64,000 bases of DNA from Christiangramia sediminis (GTDB lineage: Bacteria; Bacteroidota; Bacteroidia; Flavobacteriales; Flavobacteriaceae), in the NCBI RefSeq assembly GCF_020552705.1, contig NZ_JAJBZG010000001.1, positions 620,001 through 684,000 of the forward strand, written 5' to 3'. The notes under the pieces were generated by a model. That model ran no database searches and was not told where the DNA came from. It saw only the letters and a list, made by a program, of their open reading frames with translations. Within the stretch, counting starts at the first letter, position 1. The number at the start of each line of letters is the position of its first letter. The position numbers were made by a program, and so were the translations under genes. Positions 18,274 to 25,915 of the stretch are shown piece by piece.

Positions 18274-19450
18274 TTCGCTGAAATATTAAGGAGGTGCAAT
18301 TTCCGCCGAAGCCAAAAGAGTTTGAAAGCATTGTATTTATATTTTTTTTCTGAAACCCGGTAACCGGTCCTAAGCCAGTTTCAAGCATTTCAGTACTGAA
18401 ATTAAGATTAGGGAACATCTCCCCTTTCTGAATTGCCAGTAAACTAAAAATAGCTTCTACCGCACCGGCTGCTCCCAAAGTATGCCCTGTAAATCCTTTA
18501 GTGGAACTAAAATAAGGCACTTTATCTCCAAAGATCCTTTTTAAAGCAACGCTTTCTGATAGATCGTTATTCTTTGTTCCCGTACCATGAGCATTAATAA
18601 AGTCGATATCTGTTGTGGATAAATTAGCTTTTTTTAGTGCTTTGGAAATTGCCTGGAATGCTCCTTCACCATTTTCAGAAGAAGCGGTTTGATGAAAGGC
18701 ATCGTTTGCATTTCCATAACCTGAAACCCGTCCTAAAACAGTTTTGCCATTTATACAGTCTTCCGCCTCCAGCATTAAATATCCAGCAGCTTCACCCAGG
18801 TTTAAACCATCCCGTGCATTATCAAACGGGCGAGAATTTTTTGTAGACAGGATCTTCAAAGAATTAAAGCCGTTCAAAGTAAATTTCGTTAAACAATCAC
18901 TCCCTCCAACGATCACACGCATCAACTTACCTGATTCGATCATTTGGGCACCCATCATTATGGCATTTGCTGACGAAGAGCAGGCAGTGCTAATGGTTGT
19001 AATCATTCCATTCAGTCCGAAATATTCTGCGATCTTTTCGGTGGTATAACCAGGATGTTGTGCCTGGATATATTTTCGTTTTTCAGGATTATTTTTATAA
19101 TCATAAAAATGCTTCTCGGTCATATCAATTCCGCCAATACTGGTTCCGGAAATAAAACCTGTATCTTCCGGAAATTGATCATACGCAGAGTTTTCCAGTA
19201 ATTCTTTTATCGCATAAATTCCCAGTAACGCGGCTCGGGTATAGGAATGATCTTCCGGTAAATTTAGCAACTCGCTTAATTCAGAATTACTCAGTTTGAT
19301 CTCCCCTACCGGCAGATCTTTGTGTTTCGTAGGAAGAATTTCAGGAAAAGAAATTCCATTTTTTCCATATTTAAGAGATAAATGGGTTTCTTCAATATCC
19401 CTGCCTATAGCAGAGATTATACCCATCCCGGTGACGGCAATGCCTTTCAT
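18266..19450 (-). CDS. Beta-ketoacyl-ACP synthase (active type II KS)
   Basis: 394 aa, FabF-type. Complete catalytic set: Cys157 in TISTACSSSAN, His288 in NAHGTGTKNND, His323 in GFTGHTLGAAG, and the DGLNLGEAAG loop. It should extend the polyene chain by decarboxylative Claisen condensation with malonyl-ACP. It is encoded three bases after the ACP gene and overlaps the CLF-like gene, which suggests a heterodimer made in equal amounts. It is the second active KS of the cluster. Which of the two does priming and which does elongation cannot be told from sequence. Confidence 0.92.
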   Translation of the reverse strand: MKGIAVTGMGIISAIGRDIEETHLSLKYGKNGISFPEILPTKHKDLPVGEIKLSNSELSELLNLPEDHSYTRAALLGIYAIKELLENSAYDQFPEDTGFISGTSIGGIDMTEKHFYDYKNNPEKRKYIQAQHPGYTTEKIAEYFGLNGMITTISTACSSSANAIMMGAQMIESGKLMRVIVGGSDCLTKFTLNGFNSLKILSTKNSRPFDNARDGLNLGEAAGYLMLEAEDCINGKTVLGRVSGYGNANDAFHQTASSENGEGAFQAISKALKKANLSTTDIDFINAHGTGTKNNDLSESVALKRIFGDKVPYFSSTKGFTGHTLGAAGAVEAIFSLLAIQKGEMFPNLNFSTEMLETGLGPVTGFQKKNINTMLSNSFGFGGNCTSLIFQRNE

Positions 19451-19453
19451 AAA

Positions 19454-19711
19454 TTACCTGGTCCTGTTTTTCTCTATAAAATCGGCCATGGTATTAATAG
19501 AATTAAAGATCTCTTTTCCCTGGTTTGGATCGCTGAGTTTGATCCCATAATCCTTTTCCAAAAGCACTATAAGTTCAAGGGCATCAATACTATCAAGCCC
19601 TAAGCCATCTCCAAAAAGATGCTCATCATTTTCAATCTCACTAACCTCCATATCTTCGAGGTTAAGTTGTTCAATTATGCTTTTTTTTAATTCGGTATGC
19701 AGGTCACTCAT
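19454..19711 (-). CDS. Acyl carrier protein
   Basis: 85 aa, acidic, with the phosphopantetheine site in GDGLGLDSIDALELIVLLE (Ser about residue 41 in the DSxD motif). The helical pattern is that of a type II ACP. It lies between the short KS-like gene (8-base overlap) and the active KS gene, so it is the pigment-specific carrier and not the fatty-acid acpP. Only this one ACP is visible in the operon, whereas many aryl-polyene clusters have two; a second may lie elsewhere. Short length limits specificity, but the serine motif and neighbours make the call firm. Confidence 0.9.
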   Translation of the reverse strand: MSDLHTELKKSIIEQLNLEDMEVSEIENDEHLFGDGLGLDSIDALELIVLLEKDYGIKLSDPNQGKEIFNSINTMADFIEKNRTR

Positions 19712-20309
19712 GGGTAGGTAAGTATAATTTCTTTAGCTCCTCTTCGTTAAATTTCTTTCCGCCGCTAAGGGCAATTTGCCACAAAAATACATCATATTCA
19801 TTATTGTGCAAGTCAACCCAGCCACAAAGCACATTAACTACTTTTTTCTGCTGAAATAAAGCTTTGGAATAATCTACAAATAAACCCGGATCAAAGTCTT
19901 CGGAAATAAAAAAAACATTCTCAGATCTCAGTTGATGCCTGATACTAATCTCTCCAAGCATTATATTGGGCAATGTATAAACAAAAAGTGAAGGTGAAGG
20001 AAATTCATTCATCGTTTCCGCATAAGCGGTATCAGTTTCCAGGCTGGAAGAAGAATTGGCAAAGACCAAAGCAGTTTCTTTATCCTGAATGTCTCCGTGG
20101 GTCAATAATTCTACCCCAAGATACCCTAATTTAGAAAGGTTGTCCATTTTAAAGAATTTCGGGTATTTAAGCTCTTGCTGCTTATAAATTTTTTTTAAGA
20201 ATTTTGAAATACTTAAATCAGTTTCAGCTTCAAAAATAAGCTGCCCATTCTTATAAACTTTTGAGTTCCTAATAACAATTGAATTATGTACGAAAAGCTC
20301 CCTGTTCAT
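19704..20309 (-). CDS. Short ketosynthase-like protein (thiolase-fold fragment)
   Basis: 201 aa. It resembles the N-terminal half of a ketosynthase: ETALVFANSSSSLETDTAYA, then FPSPSLFVYTLPNIMLGEIS and IRHQLRSENVFFISE, which mirror the P-x-x-F/V-x-x-TLPN/GEIS region of KS subunits. There is no nucleophile Cys in the expected place and no C-terminal His pair, so it is not a catalyst by itself. Proteins of this size and pattern recur in flavobacterial flexirubin clusters as an extra KS-like subunit; its role is unknown to me. It overlaps both neighbours (4 and 8 bases). It does not look like a recent truncation, since the frame is intact and translationally coupled. Confidence 0.7.
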   Translation of the reverse strand: MNRELFVHNSIVIRNSKVYKNGQLIFEAETDLSISKFLKKIYKQQELKYPKFFKMDNLSKLGYLGVELLTHGDIQDKETALVFANSSSSLETDTAYAETMNEFPSPSLFVYTLPNIMLGEISIRHQLRSENVFFISEDFDPGLFVDYSKALFQQKKVVNVLCGWVDLHNNEYDVFLWQIALSGGKKFNEEELKKLYLPTHE

Positions 20310-21448
20310 ATCCTTTCCTTTTTTAAAAACATCGCCAAGTTACATCCCCCAAACCCGGAAGCGGTTTTTAAAGCCAGGTTTAAATCCTTGTTTTCATTAT
20401 TCTGAATGATATTCAAATTTTTAGATACACCTAATTCAGTAAAATTATAAGAAGCGATCAATTCATTATTAAGAAGACTATGTTTGGTTAATATACTTTC
20501 AATTAAAGCTGAAGTTCCCAGGGTATGCCCATAATAGCCTTTTAAACTATTTACCGGAACAGATTCCAGACCGGCCCGATTAAAAGCAATAGACTCCATC
20601 TCATCATTATAAATGGTCGCGGTACCATGCGCAGAGAGATAATCAATTTGAGTTGTACTGATATTGTTGTTTTTAAGCAATCTGGAAATACTCTGATACA
20701 AACCTTCACCGGTTCGGCTGGGACCTGAAATATGATTGGCGTCATTAGCGGTCACGGCATCAATATATTCCACTTTTTGCTTAGTTTCAGAATCATCTGG
20801 ACCTATCAAAATAGCCGCCGCGGCTTCTCCCAAACTTACTCCTTTCCTGTCATTGGAAAAAGGCCGGCAAGGTTCTGGGCTTATAGCCTGGAAGGATTGA
20901 AAACCAGAAAGTACAAATTCTGAAACCAGATCCCCTCCCACGACGATCGCATTAGAAAATCTTCCTGCCTGAATAAAATCGTTAGCGGTTTTAATAGCCA
21001 ATGCTCCCGAAATACAGGCATTAGAAACCACAATTGGTTTTTGCTTAAATTCGAAAAAATCGGCAATTACCTGAGCCATTTTCCAGAGATATATTCTATC
21101 TGTTGGAAACTCGTTTTTCCCTAACTGATCTATATTTCCTTTGGTGGTGGAAATGATCAGTCCCGTATTATTAAGGTCTACTGAAGTAGCTTCTTCAATA
21201 ACCTGATGGATAGCAAGGATCATCAACTTCTCTAATTTGGTAAATAAAGTGGGATCTCCAATAGTATTGAATTTTCTATCAATAAGATCTGACTCTATCA
21301 AACCGGCGTAATACCCGTTTTCGAAGAATTTTGAATAATGATGAAGCTTTAATGCCGATTCAGAATTTCTGATAGCTTCAATATTTACAGCAGTATTGAA
21401 GCCTAAAGGGGAAATTATTGAATCATTTAGAAGATAATTCCTGCTCAT
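20306..21448 (-). CDS. Beta-ketoacyl-ACP synthase (second active KS)
   Basis: About 380 aa. The ATG at 21448 is preferred over the one at 21475 because it forms a classic ATGA overlap with the thioesterase stop. Numbered from the longer form, catalytic residues are Cys154 (VVSNACISGALA), His283 (LSAHGTATIYN) and His317 (KGYYGHTLGTS), with KGVSLGEAAA between. It should condense malonyl-ACP with the growing or starter chain. It is diverged from the KS at 18266-19450, so the two probably act at different steps (priming versus elongation). It overlaps the short KS-like gene by 4 bases. Confidence 0.9.
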   Translation of the reverse strand: MSRNYLLNDSIISPLGFNTAVNIEAIRNSESALKLHHYSKFFENGYYAGLIESDLIDRKFNTIGDPTLFTKLEKLMILAIHQVIEEATSVDLNNTGLIISTTKGNIDQLGKNEFPTDRIYLWKMAQVIADFFEFKQKPIVVSNACISGALAIKTANDFIQAGRFSNAIVVGGDLVSEFVLSGFQSFQAISPEPCRPFSNDRKGVSLGEAAAAILIGPDDSETKQKVEYIDAVTANDANHISGPSRTGEGLYQSISRLLKNNNISTTQIDYLSAHGTATIYNDEMESIAFNRAGLESVPVNSLKGYYGHTLGTSALIESILTKHSLLNNELIASYNFTELGVSKNLNIIQNNENKDLNLALKTASGFGGCNLAMFLKKERI

Positions 21449-21864
21449 TTGATCAATCCCATTTTCTTTTTCCAATCTAAGAAAAACGGCGGATTGTTAA
21501 GCACCAATTCTGATTTTTTATCTGTAAAAACCTGGGTGGTCTCCCCTGTACAGATCAATTTTCCAGAGGAGAAAATTTTATATTGAAAAATCATCTTGGC
21601 AGCTTCAGAATTTATAAAGCGGGTTTCTACTTCAAATTCATCAGCATATTTAAGTGGAAGTTTATGCTCACATTGAGTTTTTACAATGGGAGTGGCAAAT
21701 CCATTCCTTTTAGCATCCAGATAGGAAATACCATTCTTTTTACAGAAATCTTCCCTGCCTTCTTCAAAATACTTAAAATAGTTCCCATGCCACACAATCT
21801 GCAAAGGATCACATTCATGAAAACGAACTTTCATTTCTATTTTACACTGTAAAACCTCACTCAT
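21445..21864 (-). CDS. 4HBT-type acyl-CoA/ACP thioesterase
   Basis: 139 aa hotdog protein. The motif VRFHECDPLQIVWHGNYFKY-like region (about 14-33) carries the Asp of 4-hydroxybenzoyl-CoA/YbgC-type thioesterases (HECDPLQIVWHGNYF). The fold continues with FINSEAAKMIFQYKIFS and FTDKKSELV. It should release acyl chains or proofread the ACP in pigment synthesis. Overlaps by 4 bases with both the upstream dehydratase gene and the downstream KS gene (ATGA type), showing translational coupling. A thioesterase of this kind is a usual member of aryl-polyene and flexirubin clusters. Confidence 0.87.
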   Translation of the reverse strand: MSEVLQCKIEMKVRFHECDPLQIVWHGNYFKYFEEGREDFCKKNGISYLDAKRNGFATPIVKTQCEHKLPLKYADEFEVETRFINSEAAKMIFQYKIFSSGKLICTGETTQVFTDKKSELVLNNPPFFLDWKKKMGLIK

Positions 21865-22310
21865 TTTACCGTTACGGTTTTCATTTCGGAAGTGGCGATC
21901 ACTACTCCCCTTTCATTTTCTGTTCTGGCAGAAACTGAAGTCACATTCATGATCTCATGCAGGATCTCAACATAGGTTTTTAATGTTTCTCCAACTTCGG
22001 GTAATCCGAAGATCTCTACAGTTTTGATCACTCCTATAAAACCGGTCTTTGGTTTGGTTTGTCCGCTAAGAGAACCCTGATAACCTCTGTGTAGAGACAT
22101 GCTTTGAGCCATATGCTCAATCAATCCGCTTTCAGTAAGCTTATTCTCTTGAAGCAAAACATTGTTTCCAGGAACTGTAAAACCAGTAACCCCGGTAAGA
22201 TTGGTATATTCATAGAGTGTATCTACAAATACGAAAGGTTCCTTTTGAGGGATCAAATTTATGATCTCCTCGTGTGAGCTAATTGGATGATGTAATAGAT
22301 TTTCTGCCAT
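21861..22310 (-). CDS. ApeI/ApeP-like hotdog dehydratase
   Basis: 149 aa. It looks like the 3-hydroxyacyl-ACP dehydratase family found in aryl-polyene clusters: LIPQKEPFVFVDTLYEYTNL (the PFVFVD motif), GVTGFTVPGNNVLL, a helix with LIEHMAQSMSLHRGYQ, then GFIGVIKTVEIFGLPEVGE. The canonical FabZ His is not in a GHFP motif, as is common in this subfamily; EHMAQ supplies the conserved E/H region. It may work as a heterodimer with the other hotdog dehydratase (15444-15809). It is 2 bases after the acyltransferase gene and overlaps the thioesterase gene by 4. Confidence 0.8.
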   Translation of the reverse strand: MAENLLHHPISSHEEIINLIPQKEPFVFVDTLYEYTNLTGVTGFTVPGNNVLLQENKLTESGLIEHMAQSMSLHRGYQGSLSGQTKPKTGFIGVIKTVEIFGLPEVGETLKTYVEILHEIMNVTSVSARTENERGVVIATSEMKTVTVK

Positions 22311-22312
22311 TT

Positions 22313-23191
22313 TTAACTAAAATCGTTCCAGTAATCGTAGTAGTTATACCACTGATGCGGATATTTTTTTACCATTTTTTCAAGATCGTCAAGATAAGAT
22401 TTTAATATTTCCTGAGCAGTAAACTCAACCGGTTTATACGGCCTGGCATAAAAATGATAGTGGAAATTCTTCTCCCGCATTAAATGCACGAATAACACGG
22501 GAATCTTATTTCTTGCCGCAAGTTTAAAAGGCCCCTGCGGAAATTTCACTTTTTCGCCCAAAAATTCTGCCTTATAAGTTTTAGAATGTTTCAGGAACCT
22601 GTCTGCCGCAAAAACCAAAAGTTCATTTTTTGCCAGCGCTTCTTTCATCTTAAAAACATGGCTAAGATCATCCTTTAAAACAATGGTCTTAACATCTGAA
22701 GGCCCGGTGACAGATTCAAGATAATTTTTGATCTGCCGATGCTCAAAATCGGTCACCACAAGATTCACAACGGCTTCAGAATGTTTTTTTTCAAAGAAAT
22801 GTTTAGCAAGATTGAAATTCCCTATATGCGCGGTGAGTAAAATTCCGCCTTTGTTTTGCTTCAATAAAGCATTAATATGCTCCACGCCATCAAATTCAAA
22901 AGTGAATTTATGTTTTAATCCGCTGGTGATGGCCACCCTGTCTAATTGAATTCTGCCAAAAGTAAAATAGTTCCGATATACATTTAAAGCAGACTTAAAT
23001 GGTGAATAGCCCAATCTTTTTCTGAATAGATAATAAGTGCTTTTAGTGGAAGTAAAGGAAAAGAATATGAAATATAAAGCAACGAACAGCAGTACAAAAT
23101 AGGCAGAATACAAACCTGTTTTTTTAATTATTTGCACATAGATACGGAAGCCTAAAAGCGTACCGCGAGATTTTCCTTTCCAGGTAGCCAT
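22313..23191 (-). CDS. LpxL-like lysophospholipid acyltransferase
   Basis: 292 aa. One N-terminal membrane segment (about 28-47, TGLYSAYFVLLFVALYFIF). The acyltransferase motif GGILLTAHIGNFNLAKHFFE (about 134-153) has the His of the HxxxxD/E-type site, and LLVFAADRFLKHSKTYKAEF follows with FPQGPFKLA near 217, all as in LpxL/HtrB proteins. Within the cluster it probably esterifies the polyene acid to a lipid or dialkyl/glycerol anchor, as the acyltransferases of aryl-polyene clusters do. It sits between fabG (4 bases) and the dehydratase gene. The acceptor is unknown. Confidence 0.85.
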   Translation of the reverse strand: MATWKGKSRGTLLGFRIYVQIIKKTGLYSAYFVLLFVALYFIFFSFTSTKSTYYLFRKRLGYSPFKSALNVYRNYFTFGRIQLDRVAITSGLKHKFTFEFDGVEHINALLKQNKGGILLTAHIGNFNLAKHFFEKKHSEAVVNLVVTDFEHRQIKNYLESVTGPSDVKTIVLKDDLSHVFKMKEALAKNELLVFAADRFLKHSKTYKAEFLGEKVKFPQGPFKLAARNKIPVLFVHLMREKNFHYHFYARPYKPVEFTAQEILKSYLDDLEKMVKKYPHQWYNYYDYWNDFS

Positions 23192-23195
23192 AGAT

Positions 23196-23927
23196 CTATG
23201 AATATAAGCCCCCGTTAATATTTATAACCTCCCCGGTGATATAAGATGATTTATCTGAAGCCAGGAAACTTACGAGGTTAGCGACCTCTTCAGCTTTCCC
23301 AAATCGATTTAAAGGAATGTGCTTTTTAAGCTCATTTTCATCAAAATCCTTAGTCATATCTGACTGAATAAACCCTGGAGCCACAGCATTTACCGTAACT
23401 TTTCTTTTTCCAATTTCCTGGGCAAGTGCCTTGGTCGCAGAGATCATGGCTCCTTTTGCAGCTGAATAATTCACCTGACCGGGATTTCCTTTTAAACCGG
23501 AAAGAGAAACAATATTGATCACCCGGCCATATCTGGCTCTAAGCATATCTTTTAATACCGCCTGGGTAACATTGTAAAAGCCATTTAAACTGGTGTCTAT
23601 CACCGAATCCCAGGATTCTTTATTGGTAAAAATAAATAGTCCGTCTTTCGTTATTCCGGCGTTGTTTACGAGAATCTCGATCTTCGCTTCGGGGTTCTCA
23701 GATTTCCATTTAGTAATGGATCCCTGAGTAGCATCCATATCTGAAACATCAAATTTCAAAATACTGCACTTCACCCCAAGCTGTTCAATTTCATCTTTAG
23801 TAGACTCTGCAGCTTCTGTATTCGAATTATAGTTCAGAAGAATATTATAATTGAGTTCTTCAGCGATTTTTAAACAAACTGCTTTACCAATCCCTCGTGA
23901 TCCTCCTGTAACCAATGCGTACTTCAT
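23196..23927 (-). CDS. 3-oxoacyl-ACP reductase (FabG-type)
   Basis: 243 aa short-chain dehydrogenase. Cofactor motif TGGSRGIGKAVCLKI (7-21), LVNNAGITKDGLF (about 86-98), catalytic Ser in VNIVSLSGLKG and YSAAKGA (Tyr-x-x-x-Lys, about 150), and PGFIQSDMTKDF after it, all in FabG order. It should reduce the 3-ketoacyl-ACP intermediate with NADPH in the polyene cycle. Its place two bases after the ammonia-lyase gene and four before the acyltransferase gene marks it as the cluster's own ketoreductase, separate from the fatty-acid fabG. I leave the symbol empty for that reason. Confidence 0.9.
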   Translation of the reverse strand: MKYALVTGGSRGIGKAVCLKIAEELNYNILLNYNSNTEAAESTKDEIEQLGVKCSILKFDVSDMDATQGSITKWKSENPEAKIEILVNNAGITKDGLFIFTNKESWDSVIDTSLNGFYNVTQAVLKDMLRARYGRVINIVSLSGLKGNPGQVNYSAAKGAMISATKALAQEIGKRKVTVNAVAPGFIQSDMTKDFDENELKKHIPLNRFGKAEEVANLVSFLASDKSSYITGEVININGGLYS

Positions 23928-23929
23928 AA

Positions 23930-25462
23930 TTAGTAGGCTTCGTTGTTTCTTAAGTATTCTTTTAGAGCTCTGATCTCCACATATAAAGGTCGGTCTTCTT
24001 TTACCTGCGGAATAATCCCTCTTAATTTCTCAAGTTTTGATCTTGTGGCCGAAGATAATTTATCATCAAAATCCAGGAAATATAACGCCTGAATAATTGT
24101 AGCAAGTTCTGTGGAAAGCACCTCAAAACTATTTTCAATCACCTTTTTGGTCATATTTGCCGAATTTGCACCCATGCTTACGATATCCTGGTTGTCATTA
24201 TTATTCGGAATACTGTGAACATACATGGAGTTTGAAAGCATCTGATTTTCAGCCGTCGTGGAAACTGCGGTGAACTGAGCTCCCTGCATTCCGAAATTTA
24301 ATCCCAGTTTCCCCATATTTACAAATGGTGGCAGAATATCGTTCAGTTTAGAATTCAGAAGATAATTCAATTGCCTTTCAGCCAACATAGAGGTCTTAGT
24401 GATTGCTAAACGTAGTTTATCCATTTCCAGAGAAACATAATCACCATGGAAATTTCCGCCGTGGTAAACATGTTCGGTTTCCACGTCGATAATTGGATTA
24501 TCATTCGCTGAATTCACCTCTTCTATTAAAATCTTCAAGGAGGTATCCAAAGTATCAGAAACAGGACCAAGGATCTGCGGAACACATCTTAAACTATAGT
24601 ATTCCTGCACTTTTTCCTTGAAGAAGGTATTTTTATCTGCCCCGTTGGTATAAAGATGTTCGTTACGGTCACGGGTAAGTTTAGAATCTGAAAGATGATT
24701 TCTCATTTCCCGCGCGATCTTCTGCTGACCCGGATGAAGTTTGGAGGAATTCAATTCTTCAGATAAATGATCATCATAAGCCTCTACGATCTCATTAATC
24801 ACTGAACTACAAAAAATAGCCCAGTTCAGTAATCTTTTCGAGTAAATAAGATTTACAATTCCAATTCCGGTCATCGCTGACGTGCCATTCATTACAGCAA
24901 GTCCCTCCCTTATTTTAATTTGAGCCGGTTTAATATCCAACTCCTTAAAAACAGATGTTGTATCTCTTCGCTCTCCTTTATAGATCACTTCACCTTCACC
25001 TATTAGCACCAGGGCCAGGTGCGCAAGTTGCACCAGATCTCCGGAGGCGCCTACGCCACCATGTTCAAAGATCACCGGAGTAACATCCTTATTGATCAAT
25101 GCGATTAGAGTTTCGGCTACACTTTTATGAATTCCAGATTTACCAAGGCACAAAGTATTCAGACGGGCGAGCATCAAGGCTTTTACATATAAAGGCTCCA
25201 TCAAGGCTCCGGCACCGGAGGAATGACTTCTAATTAGATTCAATTGTAATTTGATCTTATCTTCATCTTCGATCTTATACTGAGCCATGGGGCCAAACCC
25301 GGTATTCACTCCATAAATGATCTTATTTCGGGAAAAATCTTTTAGAAATTCAAAACTCGTTTCAAGTCTTTTCAGGGTAGCTTCACCAAGTTCAATCTCC
25401 TCATTATCAAAAAGAACATGGTAAAAATCAGTGAATTCAAGTGCATTATCTAAGTTCAGCAT
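23930..25462 (-). CDS. Aromatic amino acid ammonia-lyase, probably tyrosine-specific
   Basis: 510 aa. The MIO prosthetic group forms from Ala139-Ser140-Gly141 in GGVGASGDLVQLAHLA; catalytic Tyr50 is in IIYGVNTGFGPMAQY. Other family blocks: VQEYYSLRCVPQILGP, NSANDNPIIDVE and SIPNNNDNQDIVSMG. The selectivity region reads NLIRSHSSGAG, the same pattern I recall from the F. johnsoniae tyrosine ammonia-lyase. So deamination of Tyr to p-coumarate, the flexirubin-type starter, is more likely than histidine degradation, and no hut genes are nearby. It is the first gene of the 17-gene operon, about 50 bases after a -7 box. Substrate choice is inference. Confidence 0.9.
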   Translation of the reverse strand: MLNLDNALEFTDFYHVLFDNEEIELGEATLKRLETSFEFLKDFSRNKIIYGVNTGFGPMAQYKIEDEDKIKLQLNLIRSHSSGAGALMEPLYVKALMLARLNTLCLGKSGIHKSVAETLIALINKDVTPVIFEHGGVGASGDLVQLAHLALVLIGEGEVIYKGERRDTTSVFKELDIKPAQIKIREGLAVMNGTSAMTGIGIVNLIYSKRLLNWAIFCSSVINEIVEAYDDHLSEELNSSKLHPGQQKIAREMRNHLSDSKLTRDRNEHLYTNGADKNTFFKEKVQEYYSLRCVPQILGPVSDTLDTSLKILIEEVNSANDNPIIDVETEHVYHGGNFHGDYVSLEMDKLRLAITKTSMLAERQLNYLLNSKLNDILPPFVNMGKLGLNFGMQGAQFTAVSTTAENQMLSNSMYVHSIPNNNDNQDIVSMGANSANMTKKVIENSFEVLSTELATIIQALYFLDFDDKLSSATRSKLEKLRGIIPQVKEDRPLYVEIRALKEYLRNNEAY

Positions 25463-25514
25463 ATACCGTTTCAGCTAGTAATTTTAGGTTTGGGATCGCT
25501 GTTAAAGCTTTTAA

Positions 25515-25522
25515 CAAATGTA
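25515..25522 (-). promoter_or_regulatory. Promoter -7 box of the pigment operon
   Basis: On the minus strand 25522-25515 reads TACATTTG, a perfect Bacteroidota -7 element, about 53 bases before the ammonia-lyase ATG. No TTG lies at the ideal -33 distance; TTTC (25549-25546) is the nearest. It would drive the whole 17-kb operon, as no later gap exceeds 62 bases. Confidence 0.55.
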
Positions 25523-25700
25523 GCATAATTAATAGAAAGCGCGATGAAACACTGCGATTGAAATTTTAATTTATTCCAGCAAAAATGCTGTGATTAGTCC
25601 TAATTTTAAGAGAAGATAAATTTAATCTTAACAAGTCTAATTAGATTTTATTAAATAGTTAGTTATAAGAATTCCACTGATTATTACAATTTAAGAGCGC

Positions 25701-25848
25701 TACATTTGATTATGATCAGTATTATTTTCGTGGGCTTGGTAGAGTAATCCTAACATAATATCTCTTTTAACCACCATCGTCCAGATTATATATTGTCCAT
25801 TTGCTTATATCTCAAAAAAAGTCCTGGTAAACTTGTCAGGGCTTTTTT
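25701..25848 (+). ncRNA. Candidate small RNA with its own -7 box and terminator
   Basis: A perfect -7 box TACATTTG (25701-25708) is followed by about 105 bases without a convincing reading frame. A strong intrinsic terminator comes next: six A plus GTCCTG (25815-25826), a 10-base loop, then CAGGGC plus six T (25837-25848). The terminator has no annotated gene ahead of it on this strand, since the flanking genes diverge, which implies a short transcript of roughly 130 nt. The hairpin also carries T on the other strand. I recognise no known RNA family, and a clear -33 box is missing. Confidence 0.45.
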
Positions 25849-25884
25849 CATTTGTTTTCATTACTAAATTTCCGGCTTTCTCAT

Positions 25885-25892
25885 TAAGTTTG
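25885..25892 (+). promoter_or_regulatory. Putative -7 box of the FAD-oxidoreductase gene
   Basis: TAAGTTTG matches TAnnTTTG and lies 23 bases before the ATG at 25916, giving a leader of about 15-18 nt. No good TTG is found 17-20 bases upstream, so the promoter may need an activator. Confidence 0.45.
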
Positions 25893-25915
25893 TCTCCAGA
25901 CTCCTTTTACATCTT

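Noticed and set aside
23930-25462. Histidine ammonia-lyase of histidine degradation
   Set aside because: No hutU/I/G genes nearby, and the selectivity motif and pigment-operon context favour tyrosine.
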